Positions 23,650 through 35,929 of a DNA stretch of 64,000 bases are shown one piece after another. Within the stretch, counting starts at the first letter, position 1, and each line of letters begins with the position of its first letter. The translations under genes and the position numbers were made by a program. Source of the DNA: Odontesthes bonariensis. Taxonomy: Eukaryota > Chordata > Actinopteri > Atheriniformes > Atherinopsidae. The notes under the pieces are model-generated. The model worked only from the letters and a program-made list of their open reading frames with translations, had not been told where the DNA came from and searched no databases. The stretch covers positions 22,980,467-23,044,466 of the forward strand of contig NC_134529.1 in assembly GCF_027942865.1 (NCBI RefSeq). The letters run 5' to 3'.

Positions 23650-25575
23650 TATTTGTTCTTTTTATATATAAATATATAAATAGATATGAAGAGGATCATT
23701 GGGCTGACCTCCGATAAGATGTATATGTTTACATTATTTAAAAAGCCTCGATGTTAATACTTGTGTGTATTTTGATAGTCATTCCCTCCAGCTTATTGAA
23801 ACCTGCAGAATACGTACTTTGTACTTTGCAAAGAAAAAAAAAAAAGAAAAACCACAAAAGCGTCACATGAATTGCCTCTGCTGTTAACAGCTGCCGAACG
23901 ATGGAAACCTTTCAACCTTATACAGAAAAACTGAGCTTTGTAAGCTGCACTTTGAATGAAGTGAAAAAGGCAACAGAAACATGTTCTCCAATAAAATCAT
24001 ACAGTTGACAATGGAATTGGTTTAAAGTACAGCTTTATGTTTGTTTTTGGATACAAAATAGATGTTTGATGATGAACGATGACGTTTTAAATCCTGACGT
24101 AGGTTCTTTTTTTGAATCACAATACGAGAGTTCTAAGAAAAGCATTAAAACAAGTCGAGGTTCTTTTTCTACTTTATCTGCACAGGCCGCGTTAGGGTGG
24201 ACATTTCTGTTGCAGTGAGGGGCTGATAAGTGATGAACTTGTGCGTGATGTCATGATGAGAACATTTCGTGGTTGTCTTTTCTTTCTTTTTTTTCCATTA
24301 TTCAAACTCCAGCCTTGAGCGCCTGTTAAATCAAACCCACTGTGAACAATAAAACATGTCTGTACATCCAGCAAGTTGATGCGTGCTGTAACTGAGAGGT
24401 AGAGATGAGTGAAATGGAGGAGATGTCAAAGTTAATCAACCCACCTGATGTTTTATTCAGCTGATTTGGAGATTTTGTTTGCATGTTTTACCTTTTTTTT
24501 TTTTTTTTTTTTTTTAAAGAAAGAAAAAAAATCCACTTTTAAATTATTTGGATGTTTTTCATGAATGAATTTTCATTGACTCCCTGGAGGAAAACAGGTT
24601 TTAACTTTATTTTTTCAGTGGCGGGGGGGTTATTTGATGTCCCTGAGAGTTAACTTGGGTGATCCGAGTGCAGCAGCTCCTCACCCACATGCTGAGACTA
24701 GGTTGGACAATCTGTGACTGTGAAACTGTGGCCCAGTTTTACTGTAATCTCTGCACACCAATGAGGTTAGAATATGTGCATGATAATGGACGCAGCAAAC
24801 TTATATAGAGAAGTTGTTGATGTTTTATTTTTGGGGGGTAAAACTATTAGAAAACCTTCTCCTTAAAAAAGAATCACCATCTAACATTTAGCTGTTAGAC
24901 CTATATCTCATATGCCTGAAACACATTACGCCCTTCTGATTCAATATGAACACAACCCCTGTGGTCTTAAAATCTGGAGGTGTCATGGAGCACAGCGTTG
25001 CCTTACATAAGCTGACAAACATTAGGTCTTTAAAGCATCCATAAGCCATACATGGTGTCAAATAAAGCACAGCCACTCCTGTCCTTAGATTAACATGTCC
25101 TCCGTTAAGTAGCATCCCATTAACATGTTTTTTTTGTTGTTTTTTTTAAGTCTGTATGTTTCTCTTGTATTTAGAAATGTGTCCAAACGTGTGTGTGTAT
25201 GTGTGCGCGTCCATTACTTTGGATGTTATTTGTTCCATGCAGTGAGTGAAACTGTACGTGCCGAGGCGTAAAGCAGGTGTATGTATGACGCCGATGTCTC
25301 ATATCTGACTGAAGTGGTTTTTAAAATGCAGAAATTGCATCCTCTGTCAGGACTGATGTACACAAAGCTTCCCTCTTCTCCCGATGCTACTGTGTGTTGA
25401 ATGCACAACAATGTTCTGAATACTGAGACATCAGTTTTGCTTTTGTTTTAAACTGACAACTATTGCTTGATATTTTGGAGTTCAGACTCACTGTTTATAT
25501 AAATGCTTTGGCTATGTTCTTGCTTTCTGAATGGGATGTGTGGAATGGATAATAAAGGTGGTACATTTCTTAAAA
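23650..25575 (+). other. cyria: cyria 3' UTR with several poly(A) signals
   Basis: After the TAA at 23647-23649 come AATAAA hexamers at 23990-23995, 24348-24353 and 25551-25556, giving potential 3' UTRs of about 0.36, 0.72 and 1.9 kb. Poly-T and poly-A tracts lie at about 24492-24520. No other gene is seen in this interval. Confidence 0.6.
25551..25556 (+). terminator. cyria: Distal poly(A) signal, cyria
   Basis: Canonical AATAAA followed by a GT/T-rich stretch (gtgttttgttttgtttt) within 30 bp, a good downstream element. Confidence 0.6.
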
Positions 25576-25780
25576 GAGCTGTGTTTTGTTTTGTTTTCTC
25601 TCTGCTCTGCTTATTTATTGAATTTGAAGAAAATGGACAACCGGGGTGTGAAATATTTGCCTGAAAGGCAAGTCAAAGAGGAAAGAAAAAATAAAAAATC
25701 TAATGATGATTAATTTTCCAAGTATGATCAAAATTCGTGCTTACTGAAATGTCTTGAGATTATATTTCTAAGCTTCATCC

Positions 25781-26919
25781 TACACCATATTGCCAAAAAT
25801 ATTCACTCATCCATCCAAATAACTCGATGCAGGTGTTCCAATCACTTTCATGGCCACAGATGCATAAGTTCAAGCACCTAGGCCTGCAGACTGCTTCTAC
25901 AAACATTTGTGAATGAATGGGTCGCTCTCAGGACCTCAGTGAATTCCAGCGTGATACCGTGATGGAATGCCACCTGTGCAACAAGTCCAGCTGTGAAATT
26001 TCCTCACTACTAAATATTCCACAGTCAACCGTCAGTGTTATAACAAAGTGGGAACTAACTGGTAGGCCACGTTAAATGACAGTGGGGTCAGCGGATGCTG
26101 AGGCACATAATGCGCAGAAGTCGCCAACTTTCTGCAGAGTCGATCACTACAGACCTCCAAACTTCATGTGGCCTTCAGATTAGCTCAACAACAGTGCGTA
26201 GAGAGCTTCATGGGATGGGTTTGCATGGCCGAGCAGCTGCATCCACGCCATACATCACCAAGTGCAATGCAAAGCGTCGGATGCAGTGGTGTAAAGAACG
26301 TCGGCACCGGACTCTAAGAGCAGTGGAGACGCGTTCTCTGGAGTGATGAATCACGCTTCTCCATCTGGCAATCTGATGGACGAGTCTGGGTTTGGCGGTT
26401 GCCAGGACAATGGTACTTGTCTGACTGCTTTGTGCCAAGTCCAAAGTTTTGTGGAGGGGGGATTATGGTGTGGGGTTGTTTTTCAGGTGCTGGACTTGGC
26501 CTCTTAGTTCCAGTGAAAGGAACTCTGAATGCTTCAGCATACCAAGAGATTTTGGACAATTTCATGCTCCCAACTTTGTGGAAACAGTTTGGGGATGGCC
26601 CCCTCCTGTGCCAACATGGTAAGGTCCGTAAAGACATGGATGAGTGGGTTTGGTGTGGAAGAACTTGACTGGCCTGTACAGACTCCTGACGTCAACTCGA
26701 TAGAACACCTTTGGGATGAATTGGAGCAGAGACTACGAGCCAGGCCTTCTCGTCCAACATCAGTGTCTGACCTCACAAATGCGCTTCTGGAAGAATGGTC
26801 AAAAATGTTATAGCTGCAAAGGATGGGCCGACATCTTAATATGGATTAAGAGTGGGATGTCACTAAGGTTCATATGCGTGTAAAGGAAAATGAGCGAATA
26901 CTTTTGGCAATATAGTGTA
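25781..26919 (+). mobile_element. Tc1-like transposon, inactivated
   Basis: It starts tacaccatattgccaaaaat and ends with the inverse, tttggcaatatagtgta, each end beginning or finishing in TA as for Tc1/mariner. The interior encodes a broken transposase: helix-turn-helix start 'LSEFQRDTVMECHLCNKSS' and 'LLNIPQSTVS' from about 25930, then frameshifted 'RRELHGMGLHGRAAA', and a C-terminal part 'PDVNSIEHLWDELEQRLRAR' near 26690. Stops, frame changes and a gap relative to full-length elements make it non-autonomous. It lies between the convergent 3' ends of cyria and fbxo16. Confidence 0.9.
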
Positions 26920-27538
26920 TTAGAAGTGAAGCTCTGCCAGTTGTCCTCCAGCTGTGTGCTGTAGTTCCCTCATCCTCCTGGTGGGGGCGGTATACCTCAC
27001 TTCAGCTCCTGCGTGTATGAAGCAGGCACAGCCCACGGTTGAACCTCGAACAGTGGTTTACCTGTGATCAGTGAAAAAACTCAGTTGAAATGATTAAACA
27101 AAGTCTCAATGGAGAAAAGAAGGTTACAGTTGGTGACAGTAGTCGCAGTAAACCATTCTCTAAGTGTACAGTATTAAGCCCAACCTGAAATAACTCATAA
27201 TAAGTGATAAGAATCCCTGCAGCTTTCATTAAACTGAAATGTTTGTTGGAGCTGTTGCACGTTAGACTCACACAATGAATCTGGTTAAAGGCTGAAAGTA
27301 TTGGTTATTATTCTGTTATCTTTTATCCATATTTTTCTACCATCAGATTTCCCGACATTTTCTTTATGTATATTTACCTTTATTGTTGCCTTGTTTGCAA
27401 TCAAACTCCAGGCGTGCCATGCCTTCACATTTAAATCAAAATCTTTGCCCTGATCTTGAATCACACACATCTACAAAAGGCCGGAGCTATGAGCCAGTGC
27501 TCCTTTATCATTAAAGAGCTTGAAATTTGAATTTATGT
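26920..27538. other. Short intergenic spacer
   Basis: Nothing recognised between the Tc1 element and the fbxo16 poly(A) signal. Confidence 0.4.
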
Positions 27539-27544
27539 TTTATT
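27539..27544 (-). terminator. fbxo16: Poly(A) signal of fbxo16
   Basis: tttatt on the plus strand is AATAAA on the minus strand, about 210 bp beyond the fbxo16 stop codon. Confidence 0.5.
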
Positions 27545-27754
27545 TTTTTCTTTGTAAACCTTTTAATGCTTTGGAGCTCAGAATTCTCCTTCATTCAGGA
27601 TTCTTTAACAAAAAACAAATTTCAGCATTTGGAATCGGGTCACACTCTGCACTTTCTTGCAGAATCAGCTATTTTTAGGCCAAAATTTCCCCATGATGCA
27701 TTTCTTACTCTGTGGTTACATCAGATTCTGCCCGGAGGAGCATAGGAAGTGTGA

Positions 27755-28015
27755 TCACTCACTGGCAGCGCTCCTATGTGTGCGCCGGGACACTCTGAGC
27801 GCCTCCGCAGACAGCCGAGGCACCGGCGTCCTCACTGGTTTTGGACGGATCCCAGCATTCCACTGGGCCAGGCTCAACAAGCTCTTGGCGGTCTCCTTGG
27901 TGATGGGGTAGTCTTGACTATGAGGTGCACATGGGGTTTGGGTCTGTTGATGTGGATGATGATCATGAGGAGGAGGGGGAGAGTGGTGGGGTCTGCAGTT
28001 GGAGCTAAGGAACAT
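27755..28015 (-). CDS. fbxo16: fbxo16 last coding exon, His/Pro-rich tail
   Basis: Acceptor ...tgttccag precedes ATGTTCCTT in phase 0. The exon encodes 86 residues: a His/Pro/Gln-rich part ('HHSPPPPHDHHPHQQ'), then a better structured part 'SLAQWNAGIRPKPVRTPVPR' and a basic end before TGA at 27757-27755. No known domain was recognised. The frame continues from the KLCKAKSL end of the previous exon. Confidence 0.8.
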   Translation of the reverse strand: MFLSSNCRPHHSPPPPHDHHPHQQTQTPCAPHSQDYPITKETAKSLLSLAQWNAGIRPKPVRTPVPRLSAEALRVSRRTHRSAASE

Positions 28016-31000
28016 CTGGAACAAGAGAGACCTAAGTTGTGAGAGAAGTTGGGATACTTTGACAGAGAAAAAAAACAACAAAAAAACGATTTTACCAAAA
28101 CCTGAAGGCTACGGTGTCCCCTACTTTCCCTCGATCACCATCATCAGCATAATTTGCCCCCTCCTCCCTCCCTTCCTATTCTCAACAGCTCATCATTAGC
28201 ATGCATTTCTGTGTAAACTCTGCTCCATAATGCATGATGCCTGCCGGTTGCACAGTCTCCAGGGAATGCTCCACGTTTATCACACTCTTGAATTCAGACA
28301 AGGAGAGGGCACAGTCACAGTAGGGTTGGGGCGGTGATGAATGAAGGGGAGTTTACCAGCGACTTCGCTTTACACAGCTTGTAAGTGGCCTCTGACAGCG
28401 TTTTCCTCTTCCCGTCGTCCATCTTGGATGTGCTGCTGCCGCAGGTGGAGGCTCTGCTCCTTATCTGCCTGAAGAGAAATGACTGTGTGAGGGTGGATCT
28501 GACAGCGCTGTTTATTTACATGGCTTTGAGTAATAAATAATAATAATAATAATGACGTTTCAGTCACTCATGCAGTCAGTTACAGGGTGGTAATCTCAGT
28601 AACTTCAGGCTGAGGAGGGGCAAAGCCAAATGTGGCTGTTTGATGAGAAAAAACTTACATAGTGATGCTCTAAAACGGTTATTGTTTTGTCAATATGAAT
28701 AAATACTAACGTGCAAAATTTTAAATTGTATCAATACTAACAAAATTTGTTTCTTGTTAGGTACTGGGTCCAAAAGTACACTGCATACTACTGCTAGAAC
28801 AGGGATTTGTTTCCATTCATACTGGGGTTTGGTGATAATGGGCAAACACAGCAGAAAACTACAAAACCTCTCTGCCAGATAAGAACATTTGATGGCGGCA
28901 ACGAAAGGCTCTTTCGAAGCAAGGATGGGTTGTGGCTCACCATTTAGGGTCAAACTTGGTCGTTATCTAGAAGTTCAAAAATGCATTTTCTTCAGTGCGA
29001 GATTGCTAAGTACTTTGGTCTCTCAACATCGACAGTAATATTGTGAACAGATTCAGGGGTCTGGAGAAATCTCAGTGCATAATGGCCAGACTCAGAGTTC
29101 ACTGTTGCATGGCCATAACCTCTGAGGCCTTTGAGAAAACAGTCTACCGCTAAATCCAGAAATGTAACCTGAAACTGTGTGTAAGGAGGATGCCATATAT
29201 CAACTGCCATGTCCTCTGGACACGAGCTTGTCTTAAACGGACAGAAGAACAATAGAAACATGTTCTATTGTCAGATGAGTTCATTTTTCTGGAAAAAAAA
29301 AGTGATTCTACATGTCAAAGATGAGATGAAGCATCCAGGCTATTATTTGTGAAAGATGCAAAAGCCAGCTTTTGTGATTGGCGGGGATTTGCATCAGTGT
29401 CCATGGCATGGAATACCTGCACGTGTGAAGGTAACGTGATCAGGGGTATATACTGGAATTTTGGAGAAACATACGCTACCATTAAGGGGACCGCTTCTCC
29501 CTAGTAGGTCCGTGCTTGTTTCAGCATGAAAATGTCAAACCTCTTTCTGCACAACTTACAACATCATGGCTTCATAAACTCACTTGAATGTGCCTGCCTG
29601 AAGTCCACATCCATCTCCTGTTGAAAATATATGGCACATTATGAAGAGCAGGATTGGACAACGACCCTGGACTGTTGAGCAGCTAAAATCGTGTCTTCAG
29701 TCTAATGAGCTCCAGTGAGATCTAAACTGGTTTGAATGCTGTGCTGCTGGAAAGACATTTGCTAATACTTCTGGCAGCATGGAAGTTTTTTACATGTGGA
29801 AGCAGCTAATTGAGCTTTCCAAAGCTCAAATAATGCTTGGAATAAGATCCCAAAAATCCATAAAAGTTAAGGACGAGGCGTCTAGGATGTAGGGCAGAAG
29901 CAGAAAAAGAGAGAAAAGAGGGGGAAGTTTAAACCATTTCTTCTTCTTCCATCATGGGGAAAGTGATATCGCTGGCAGATAAAATGGATGAGCTTGACAA
30001 CAACACAGATGGGCTATCGGAAAAGCAGTATTCTGTGTTTCACCAAGGCATGGCTGGAGGAGCATGTTCTGGACTCTAACACCTTTCCACCTATGTGGGT
30101 TGACGGATACCACAGGCAGAGTGATAAAAGTAAAAGAGAAGGGAATGCAGTGCTTGTTAATAACATTTTAAAGCATCCTGGCACCCCTTCTGTGGGATGT
30201 TAGCTTGTGAATTTCTGTCCATGTTGGCTGCTCAGAGTGTTCACCTGGGTTACCTGGCACCACTAAATGTGACATAATCAGCTCAGTTGTTGCCAGACAT
30301 TGCACGCAACACCCTAATGTATCCATGGTGATCGCTGGAGTTTTCTGCACTTTAACTTTCCAACAGTTTGTCAACAGATTTTTGCTTATTGTATTGAGTT
30401 ATTTACTCATTTAGATCCTTTTTACTCAGTAATTTGTACTATAACAATATCATTTCCCCTCTGGGATTGATAAAGTATTATTAAATTCTAACAATTTAAA
30501 GTGCCAATAAAAGGAAAGTTGATGTAACACCTTCATATACATGCCCTAATCCCTATTTATTTTCAGTGTGTAAACACTGAAAGTCACTTCTTTGGACTTG
30601 TGTCTGTTAAAAAAAAAAAAGAAAGCATATTAACACATTACACATGTAAGTTTTAGAACCTCCTCTAGAACCTTTTCTGGAAATGAGGTTTGTAAAAACA
30701 ACTTACTAATTATTGATTTTTTAAGCATCTGTTATTTGTGTGTACCATGCAGCTATATATAATTCTGTGTAATCATTAAGCAGCTATTCATTAATAATAA
30801 CTGTTAATGTTGTGATTACTTAGCCTATTTGTGCCCCCTAAAATAAGTCTTGGATTAGGAATTAGAAGAGAATTACTCATTTAGGAGTTGTTGCTAACTT
30901 GTGTTTTGATAAACTAATCATTTAGCAATCAAAAGCTGTTTAATAAAATCACTTAATCAAATACTTCTAAAGTGTTACCAAATCAAGTAGCCATCTTCCA

Positions 31001-31936
31001 ACATCATCTTAAAATGTGACATTGTCTGTTTACACGGTGCTTACACACCCATGGTAAAGAAGACAATGACACACTGAAAAAAGAGATCATTTGTGTTAAA
31101 ATTAGTTTAATTTTATCACCCAGTCTGCCGCTGTTTCCTTATACCTCTGAGGATTGGACAGACCGAGCTGTTTGGATTCAATTTTCTCATCTCAGTCTTT
31201 TACAAGGTGGCAAACAAACCTCATTTTATGTGCAATCTTTATGGGAAAATGATTTCTTTGAAACACAGATTTGAAAACTGAAACTGAGTGTGTTTCAAAA
31301 TATGAAATTCAATCCCAATTAACAAGTAAAGAATTGAGAACGTCTTCCCCCTCGTGTTACTATTTAAAGTTAAAATCCTCCTTTTTTTAAATCCTTTTTT
31401 ATCAGAAACCAAAACAAACCTCTATGGATCTACATCATTAAGTCTTTTCACTAAATTATTTAGTCGCAGATGATGTTGCTACAGTGTGTTCCTGGGGGAA
31501 TGCCTTGTCCATCCAAAGAAAACTGGCCAGAAAAAAGGCCACGATTTATTATCTCTGTTTGTGTCTTGTATTGATAGAATAAATGCAAGTGGTGATTTTA
31601 AAAAAGCATATATCTGCAAAGTTTATAGCTTTATTTTAGTTTTTGTTATCGTGGTTCCCCCCCTCCGTAACCTTAACCCCTTGCTGCTGAAAAAAAAAGG
31701 CGATTTTCACATTTTCGGATGTTTTTGTTGCATATAATGATCTGAAATGTAGACTTAATGAAGGTAATAAAAAGCTGGAGTTGGCTGGATGTCTTGCCCC
31801 AAGTATCTACTTGAATTTAAACCCTCAATGGAGAATGTGGAGCATGTTAATTAAAATTAAAAATTAAAATTGACGGTCATGATTTATGCTAGTGTGACCA
31901 TATTTTCATTACCGAATTGAATTATTACTATTATTA

Positions 31937-31970
<34 letters not shown>

Positions 31971-34432
31971 GCTTGAAGTTGTAGTAGTGGTTTTCCACCG
32001 ATTTTTTGAGGTATTGTTTTCTGCCCCCCCAGATGAGCTAACTGCCCACCCACACATGCCATTCTGGTCACACCTCTGTCTCAATGCCTGTTCGATGGGG
32101 TCCAGGTTGTCCAGGTAGTTGAAGCGCACTGTATCCTTGGGACATCTGTCAGGGTCTCTCCATGGTGGCAGTGCAACCGTCTGCTTCTCTGTTCTCATTT
32201 CTAACGTAGAGCTTGTTCCATGTTGCTGGGGGGTGGATGTAGGGCGCTCCTCGCTGCTGAAGACCAATTCTTGTGGCTCTTTGTGTGCACTGCTGACTGC
32301 TGCAGCATCTGGGACCATCAACTGCTGCTGGAAGGAGGGAGTCTGGAGATAGACAACAGAGTTTTCATGTTGCTGGCCCGTAACTAAAAGGCATCAAGCT
32401 AATCTGCTTGAGAATCAGTGTTCTCCTGGGCCATTATGCTGTATATTTGACTGTCAGGAGCTCACTGTGGATCAGATCTCCTGACCTGCAGCAGGCAGAG
32501 GCGCAGCTCCTGGACAGTCTGGATGTAGTGTCTCTTCCAGACACCCTGCTCGAATGCTGTCGGGGAGAAGCTAATGCACCAGCCGAGCCTCAGACATTTG
32601 GGCATCCAAAGTTGGTCCAGCTCCACTATGTTCTTCCATCGCCAGTTCACCTTGAAGAGCAAACTAAATCGTTAATATGCAAGTTTATACAAAATGGTAA
32701 AGACAGGAAGCTGCACTTTGTAAGCCAGAATTATCACCTGGCTCATTAACTGCATCCATGTGTACCTGAGCACATCGACACAGGCTGCGTGGGTCCAGGA
32801 AGGAGAAGAGGTAGAGGCAGAGGGCTCTGGGCAGCAGGCAGGTGAAGTCTGCAGCCTGCAGGGGGAGCTGTCTGCTCACACTAAGGCTCAGGAACCTGAG
32901 CTGCTCCACAGAGCAGTTCAACACAAAGTCCTGCAGAACCACCTTCCTCTGACTGTCAGACCACCTATCAAACTGTTGAAAATGTGAAAGAATATAACAG
33001 AACTCACACGCACAGACTGAGTATATTTGAGTTGGACTCCACAGAGCCCAACGTGGGGTTTCTGTCCACTAGCAGAGATCTACTTGTGTACGACACACCC
33101 CACGCTGTGCTCATTATACAGGAAAGAACCATCAGTGGATTGGATTAAGTGCATCTCCATTTAGCTGCTTAAACTTACCCACTTTGCAAGAAGACTTCGT
33201 CTTTCCTCAAACACCTGACAAAAAAAGAGGATAGTGTAAAATGCCTCGTCATAAAACATAAAGAACTTTGGCCAAACATCAGTACTCAGGACTCAACGCT
33301 GTTCAAGACCCAAATAAAACCCACTGACACCTGGTTCTGGTTGTCTTTATCACTCCATCATTGGACAGAATGTGCATTTCGAACTTTCTGACTTTTTTTC
33401 CGACAGAATCTGTAGTGCACTGATTTTTATTCTTGGCCTTAAGGGTGCAAAAAGGCTATCTGTTCACGTTTGCACTTTCACACAAAACTATGCGCACCTT
33501 CTCTTTTTTTGTACCAAATGTTTTACTGTGATATGCTCACCAACAGCAGCGATATTTGTGAATGCATCTCCACATTATAGTGCTCGACAAAAGTTTTCCA
33601 AATATATTATTACCAGTTATTGATGAATAAAGGTTCTGGACGTAGTGTCGTCTGAGGGAACGAAGATATTGGGTGCCAAGCTTGGGCTTGTGCCCCATGG
33701 CCTCTATGCACTGAAATTCCTCCAGATTGCTTGGGGAAGAAATATGCACACCTTTAGTGTGTTTATGTACAGTTCAATGTTTTTCCAGGGCATTGGTTTG
33801 AAATCCTCTGCCCATCTTTTTTTTCCCAAAAAGACTCTTCTGTCTTTCAGGGAAAAAAAGATTTCCTGTCCCAATGTTTTGTGGCAATTTGTTCCAGGCC
33901 AAAAATGATAGAGAATGGTATCTTTGGTTCATACTGTCTGCAATTAAATAAGTCGTAGTAAGAATCCCTGTCTTTTGTTCATTTTTCATTGCGTCCCGAG
34001 TGTCTCTGATTTGGGCTTGTGATTGCATGCCTTTCACTGATAGTGTTAAGAATGAGCTGATCTGGACCTTGCTGTTGGCCTGTGGGTGGTTCAGAGGGGT
34101 CCAAGCGCTCCGTTTGGTTTGCATCTTGGCACAGCTTGCAGGGGGCCTTGGAGCAAGCGGCATCTTGGAGCAGCAGAGCAAAGATGAAGAACAAAAAAGG
34201 AAGTACAAATGTGAGGATTTACTCACGTGCCCGTTTGAAATCTTTTTGAGAATCTGTATCATTTAAAGTACTAACAGATTACCTCAGAGCTGTGACACTT
34301 TACAGCTACCCTCTCTGCGTATTTCAATGCTTGTTTAGCGTCTTATAATATCATACACCAACTTTAATCACAATTAAATTGATAATGCATTACAAATGAT
34401 GCCATTAGCGATACATGCTGCATACTCACCAT
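27755..34432 (-). CDS. fbxo16: F-box only protein 16, SCF ubiquitin-ligase substrate adaptor
   Basis: Exons in transcript order: 34432-34430 (start codon only), 34163-34068, 33214-33179, 32972-32766, 32650-32486, 32342-32074, 28468-28357, 28015-27755. All junctions keep frame; about 382 aa. The N-terminus 'KMQTKRSAWTPLNHP' and then 'VFEERRSLLAKW' match FBXO16. The F-box spans about residues 90-130: 'LPRALCLYLFSFLDPRSL' and 'CRCAQVNWRWKNIVELDQLW'. Next comes 'SFSPTAFEQGVWKRHYIQ', then a linker with 'ALPPWRDPDRCPKDTVRFNY'. F-box proteins dock on Skp1 to bring substrates to Cul1 ligases. The C-terminus is longer than the roughly 292 aa I recall for human. It is head-to-head with fzd3, as I recall for the human locus. 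Confidence 0.93.
28990..29785 (+). mobile_element. Decayed Tc1/mariner transposase relic in fbxo16 intron
   Basis: Translation with many stops and frame changes yields recognisable Tc1-like pieces: DNA equivalent to the 'VHGMEYLH' segment near 29400, a 'QHEN.KP' box near 29520 where the second catalytic Asp would be, and 'IWHIMKSRIGQRPWTVEQLK' near 29627-29690. It is on the opposite strand to fbxo16 within its 3.6-kb intron. No intact terminal repeats were seen. Confidence 0.75.
29953..30490 (+). mobile_element. LINE endonuclease-domain relic
   Basis: Pieces of an apurinic-type endonuclease frame are visible: 'SLADKMDELDN', 'CFTKAWLEEHVLDSNTFP', 'VDGYHRQSDKSKREGN.VLVN', and a decayed downstream 'QHPN..MVIAG.F' segment near 30310-30345. 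A tail like 'cctctgggattgataaagta' near 30457 is typical of fish LINE 3' ends, so the RT domain has been lost in between. Frame breaks show it is dead. Confidence 0.65.
30491..32073. other. fbxo16 intron sequence, nothing recognised
   Basis: AT-rich. An (ATT)n tract at about 31920-31970 is the only notable structure. Confidence 0.4.
31920..31970. repeat. (ATT)n microsatellite
   Basis: Imperfect ATT/TAT trinucleotide run of about 50 bp. It gives a poly-Ile frame on the minus strand that is not coding. Confidence 0.8.
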
Positions 34433-34475
34433 CAATTCTCTTAATCAGGCAGATAAGAACAATCCAACTCCCGAA
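34430..34475 (-). other. fbxo16: fbxo16 exon 1 (leader plus start codon)
   Basis: The minus-strand sequence downstream of a TATA box ends gaattgATG|gtgagt, a strong donor, with the ATG being the last three bases of the exon. Splicing to the acceptor gctccaag|ATGCCG at 34163 gives tandem ATG-ATG in frame (MMPLAP...), paralleling the MM start I recall for human FBXO16. A short upstream frame (MCSGVGLFLSA, stop TGA) precedes it. The transcription start at about 34470-34475 is inferred from TATA spacing. Confidence 0.6.
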
Positions 34476-34497
34476 CACATGCGCATAATCTGTTTGA

Positions 34498-34505
34498 CTT
34501 TTATA
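34498..34505 (-). promoter_or_regulatory. fbxo16: TATA box of fbxo16
   Basis: TATAAAAG on the minus strand, about 70 bp upstream of the predicted exon-1 donor and correctly placed for a start near 34470. Confidence 0.5.
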
Positions 34506-34715
34506 TCCGTTACTCTCGTTCTTCCCACTCCCCCATGCACAGTTGACTTGTTTCCATAGTAGCAGTGAGCGTACTTTCCATATATGGACTGGCTGCGACA
34601 GCCTGTCAAACACAAGGGGAAGTAATGCAGGGGAAACCTTGGTGATATGGGCTTAAATTTGTCTAAAAAATAACTACAAATGCACAGAAGGGCCACAAAT
34701 ATGCCTTGAGTTGCA

Positions 34716-34893
34716 CACGTGTTTTGCTATCCACAAATACATTTTTCCTATTTGTAACTTATGTGTTTGGTTTTTACAAATATATGTGTATTTGTAAATA
34801 TAGCCTAACATTTTCAATTTGTGAAAGAAAAAAAGCCATTCGTGAAACTTCTGTTTGTGAATCGTGACGCATTTGTGGATCACCAATCACACG
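34716..34893. repeat. Small inverted-repeat element upstream of fbxo16
   Basis: The left end 'ctatccacaaatac' and the right end 'gcatttgtggatcacc' are inverse, with looser similarity extending to about 25 bp (cgtg at both outer edges). The interior repeats ATTTGTGAA/ACAAATA words. The size is about 180 bp, MITE-like, with no clear target duplication. Confidence 0.45.
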
Positions 34894-35929
34894 TTCGTAT
34901 TTACAGTGTATTATACACAGCGGAGTTAGTGCTATGCCACCGGCTCTAATGATGACAAATGTGGCGAAAAAGCCCCGAAAATGTGATGACTATAGAAACC
35001 CTCTGCCTCTGATACACTGGTGCTGAAAAAAAAACAAAAAAACATATTCACAGAGTGATATAGAAGACTATTAGAAAAAATGTCGGTAAATATTTCAAAG
35101 TCATGAACTTGTAAGAAGATGTAAAAAAAAAAACCTAAAAAAAACCAGTCAGAATTTATGTTGTTGAGTGGTCCCAGTTGGTCCAACACAATTGGACCTG
35201 TTTGAGGAGTAAATGGTACGGTGTCCGAAATTTTAAAACTTAATGCTAAATGCAAATTGTAAAAACCGACGCTGGAGGCCTCCTGTTAAAACTTTCTCTG
35301 TCTCTCTCTGCAGACGTCCTGTTCAAACACTGTCCCAACAGTCAGATAAGTTTTACAGTCAGAGGCAGAAAGCCTGCTCGCGCGTCCTCGGATGGGCGGT
35401 CGCGCGCAACGAAGACACAAAACCTGCTGTGAAGAGGGGGGCTGCGTCAAGCCACGAACACGCAGGCAGTGCCAACCCGGAAATAAGTCCATGAAGCTTT
35501 CAGAGTCAACGTTAAAAAAAAAAAAAAAAAAAAAAGAATTATTGAGCGTCAGAACACATGAATTATTGAAGAAAAATGAACTATTAACTATATATGTCAA
35601 GGCAGTTTAGAAAATGGAGTCTGAGTTGCATGCATTTGTATACGGCACATTACTCAGTCTTAGATAATCCCGCATAACTGATTTTTAAACCATTTTCACA
35701 CAAAAAAAAAAAAATCTTGGAGTTCATGTATTAGCAACATTTTATTTTACTCAGTACTGTTCGCACAGTAGCTACATTTTTGTTCATTCACATATTTGGT
35801 TAATGTCTAAAAAATAATAATTTTCAATATCCGTGGTTAAGGAAAATGATTTATTTTTTGTTTTGTAACTTTGTGACAGTGGTGTTTTTCCTTCGCCACT
35901 GCATAAACCTTTGAATTTGAACACGTTTC

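Noticed and set aside
26970..26993. CTCF-like word cctggtgggggcgg between the convergent genes
   Set aside because: Lacks the required A positions of the core; a chance GC-rich word is as likely.
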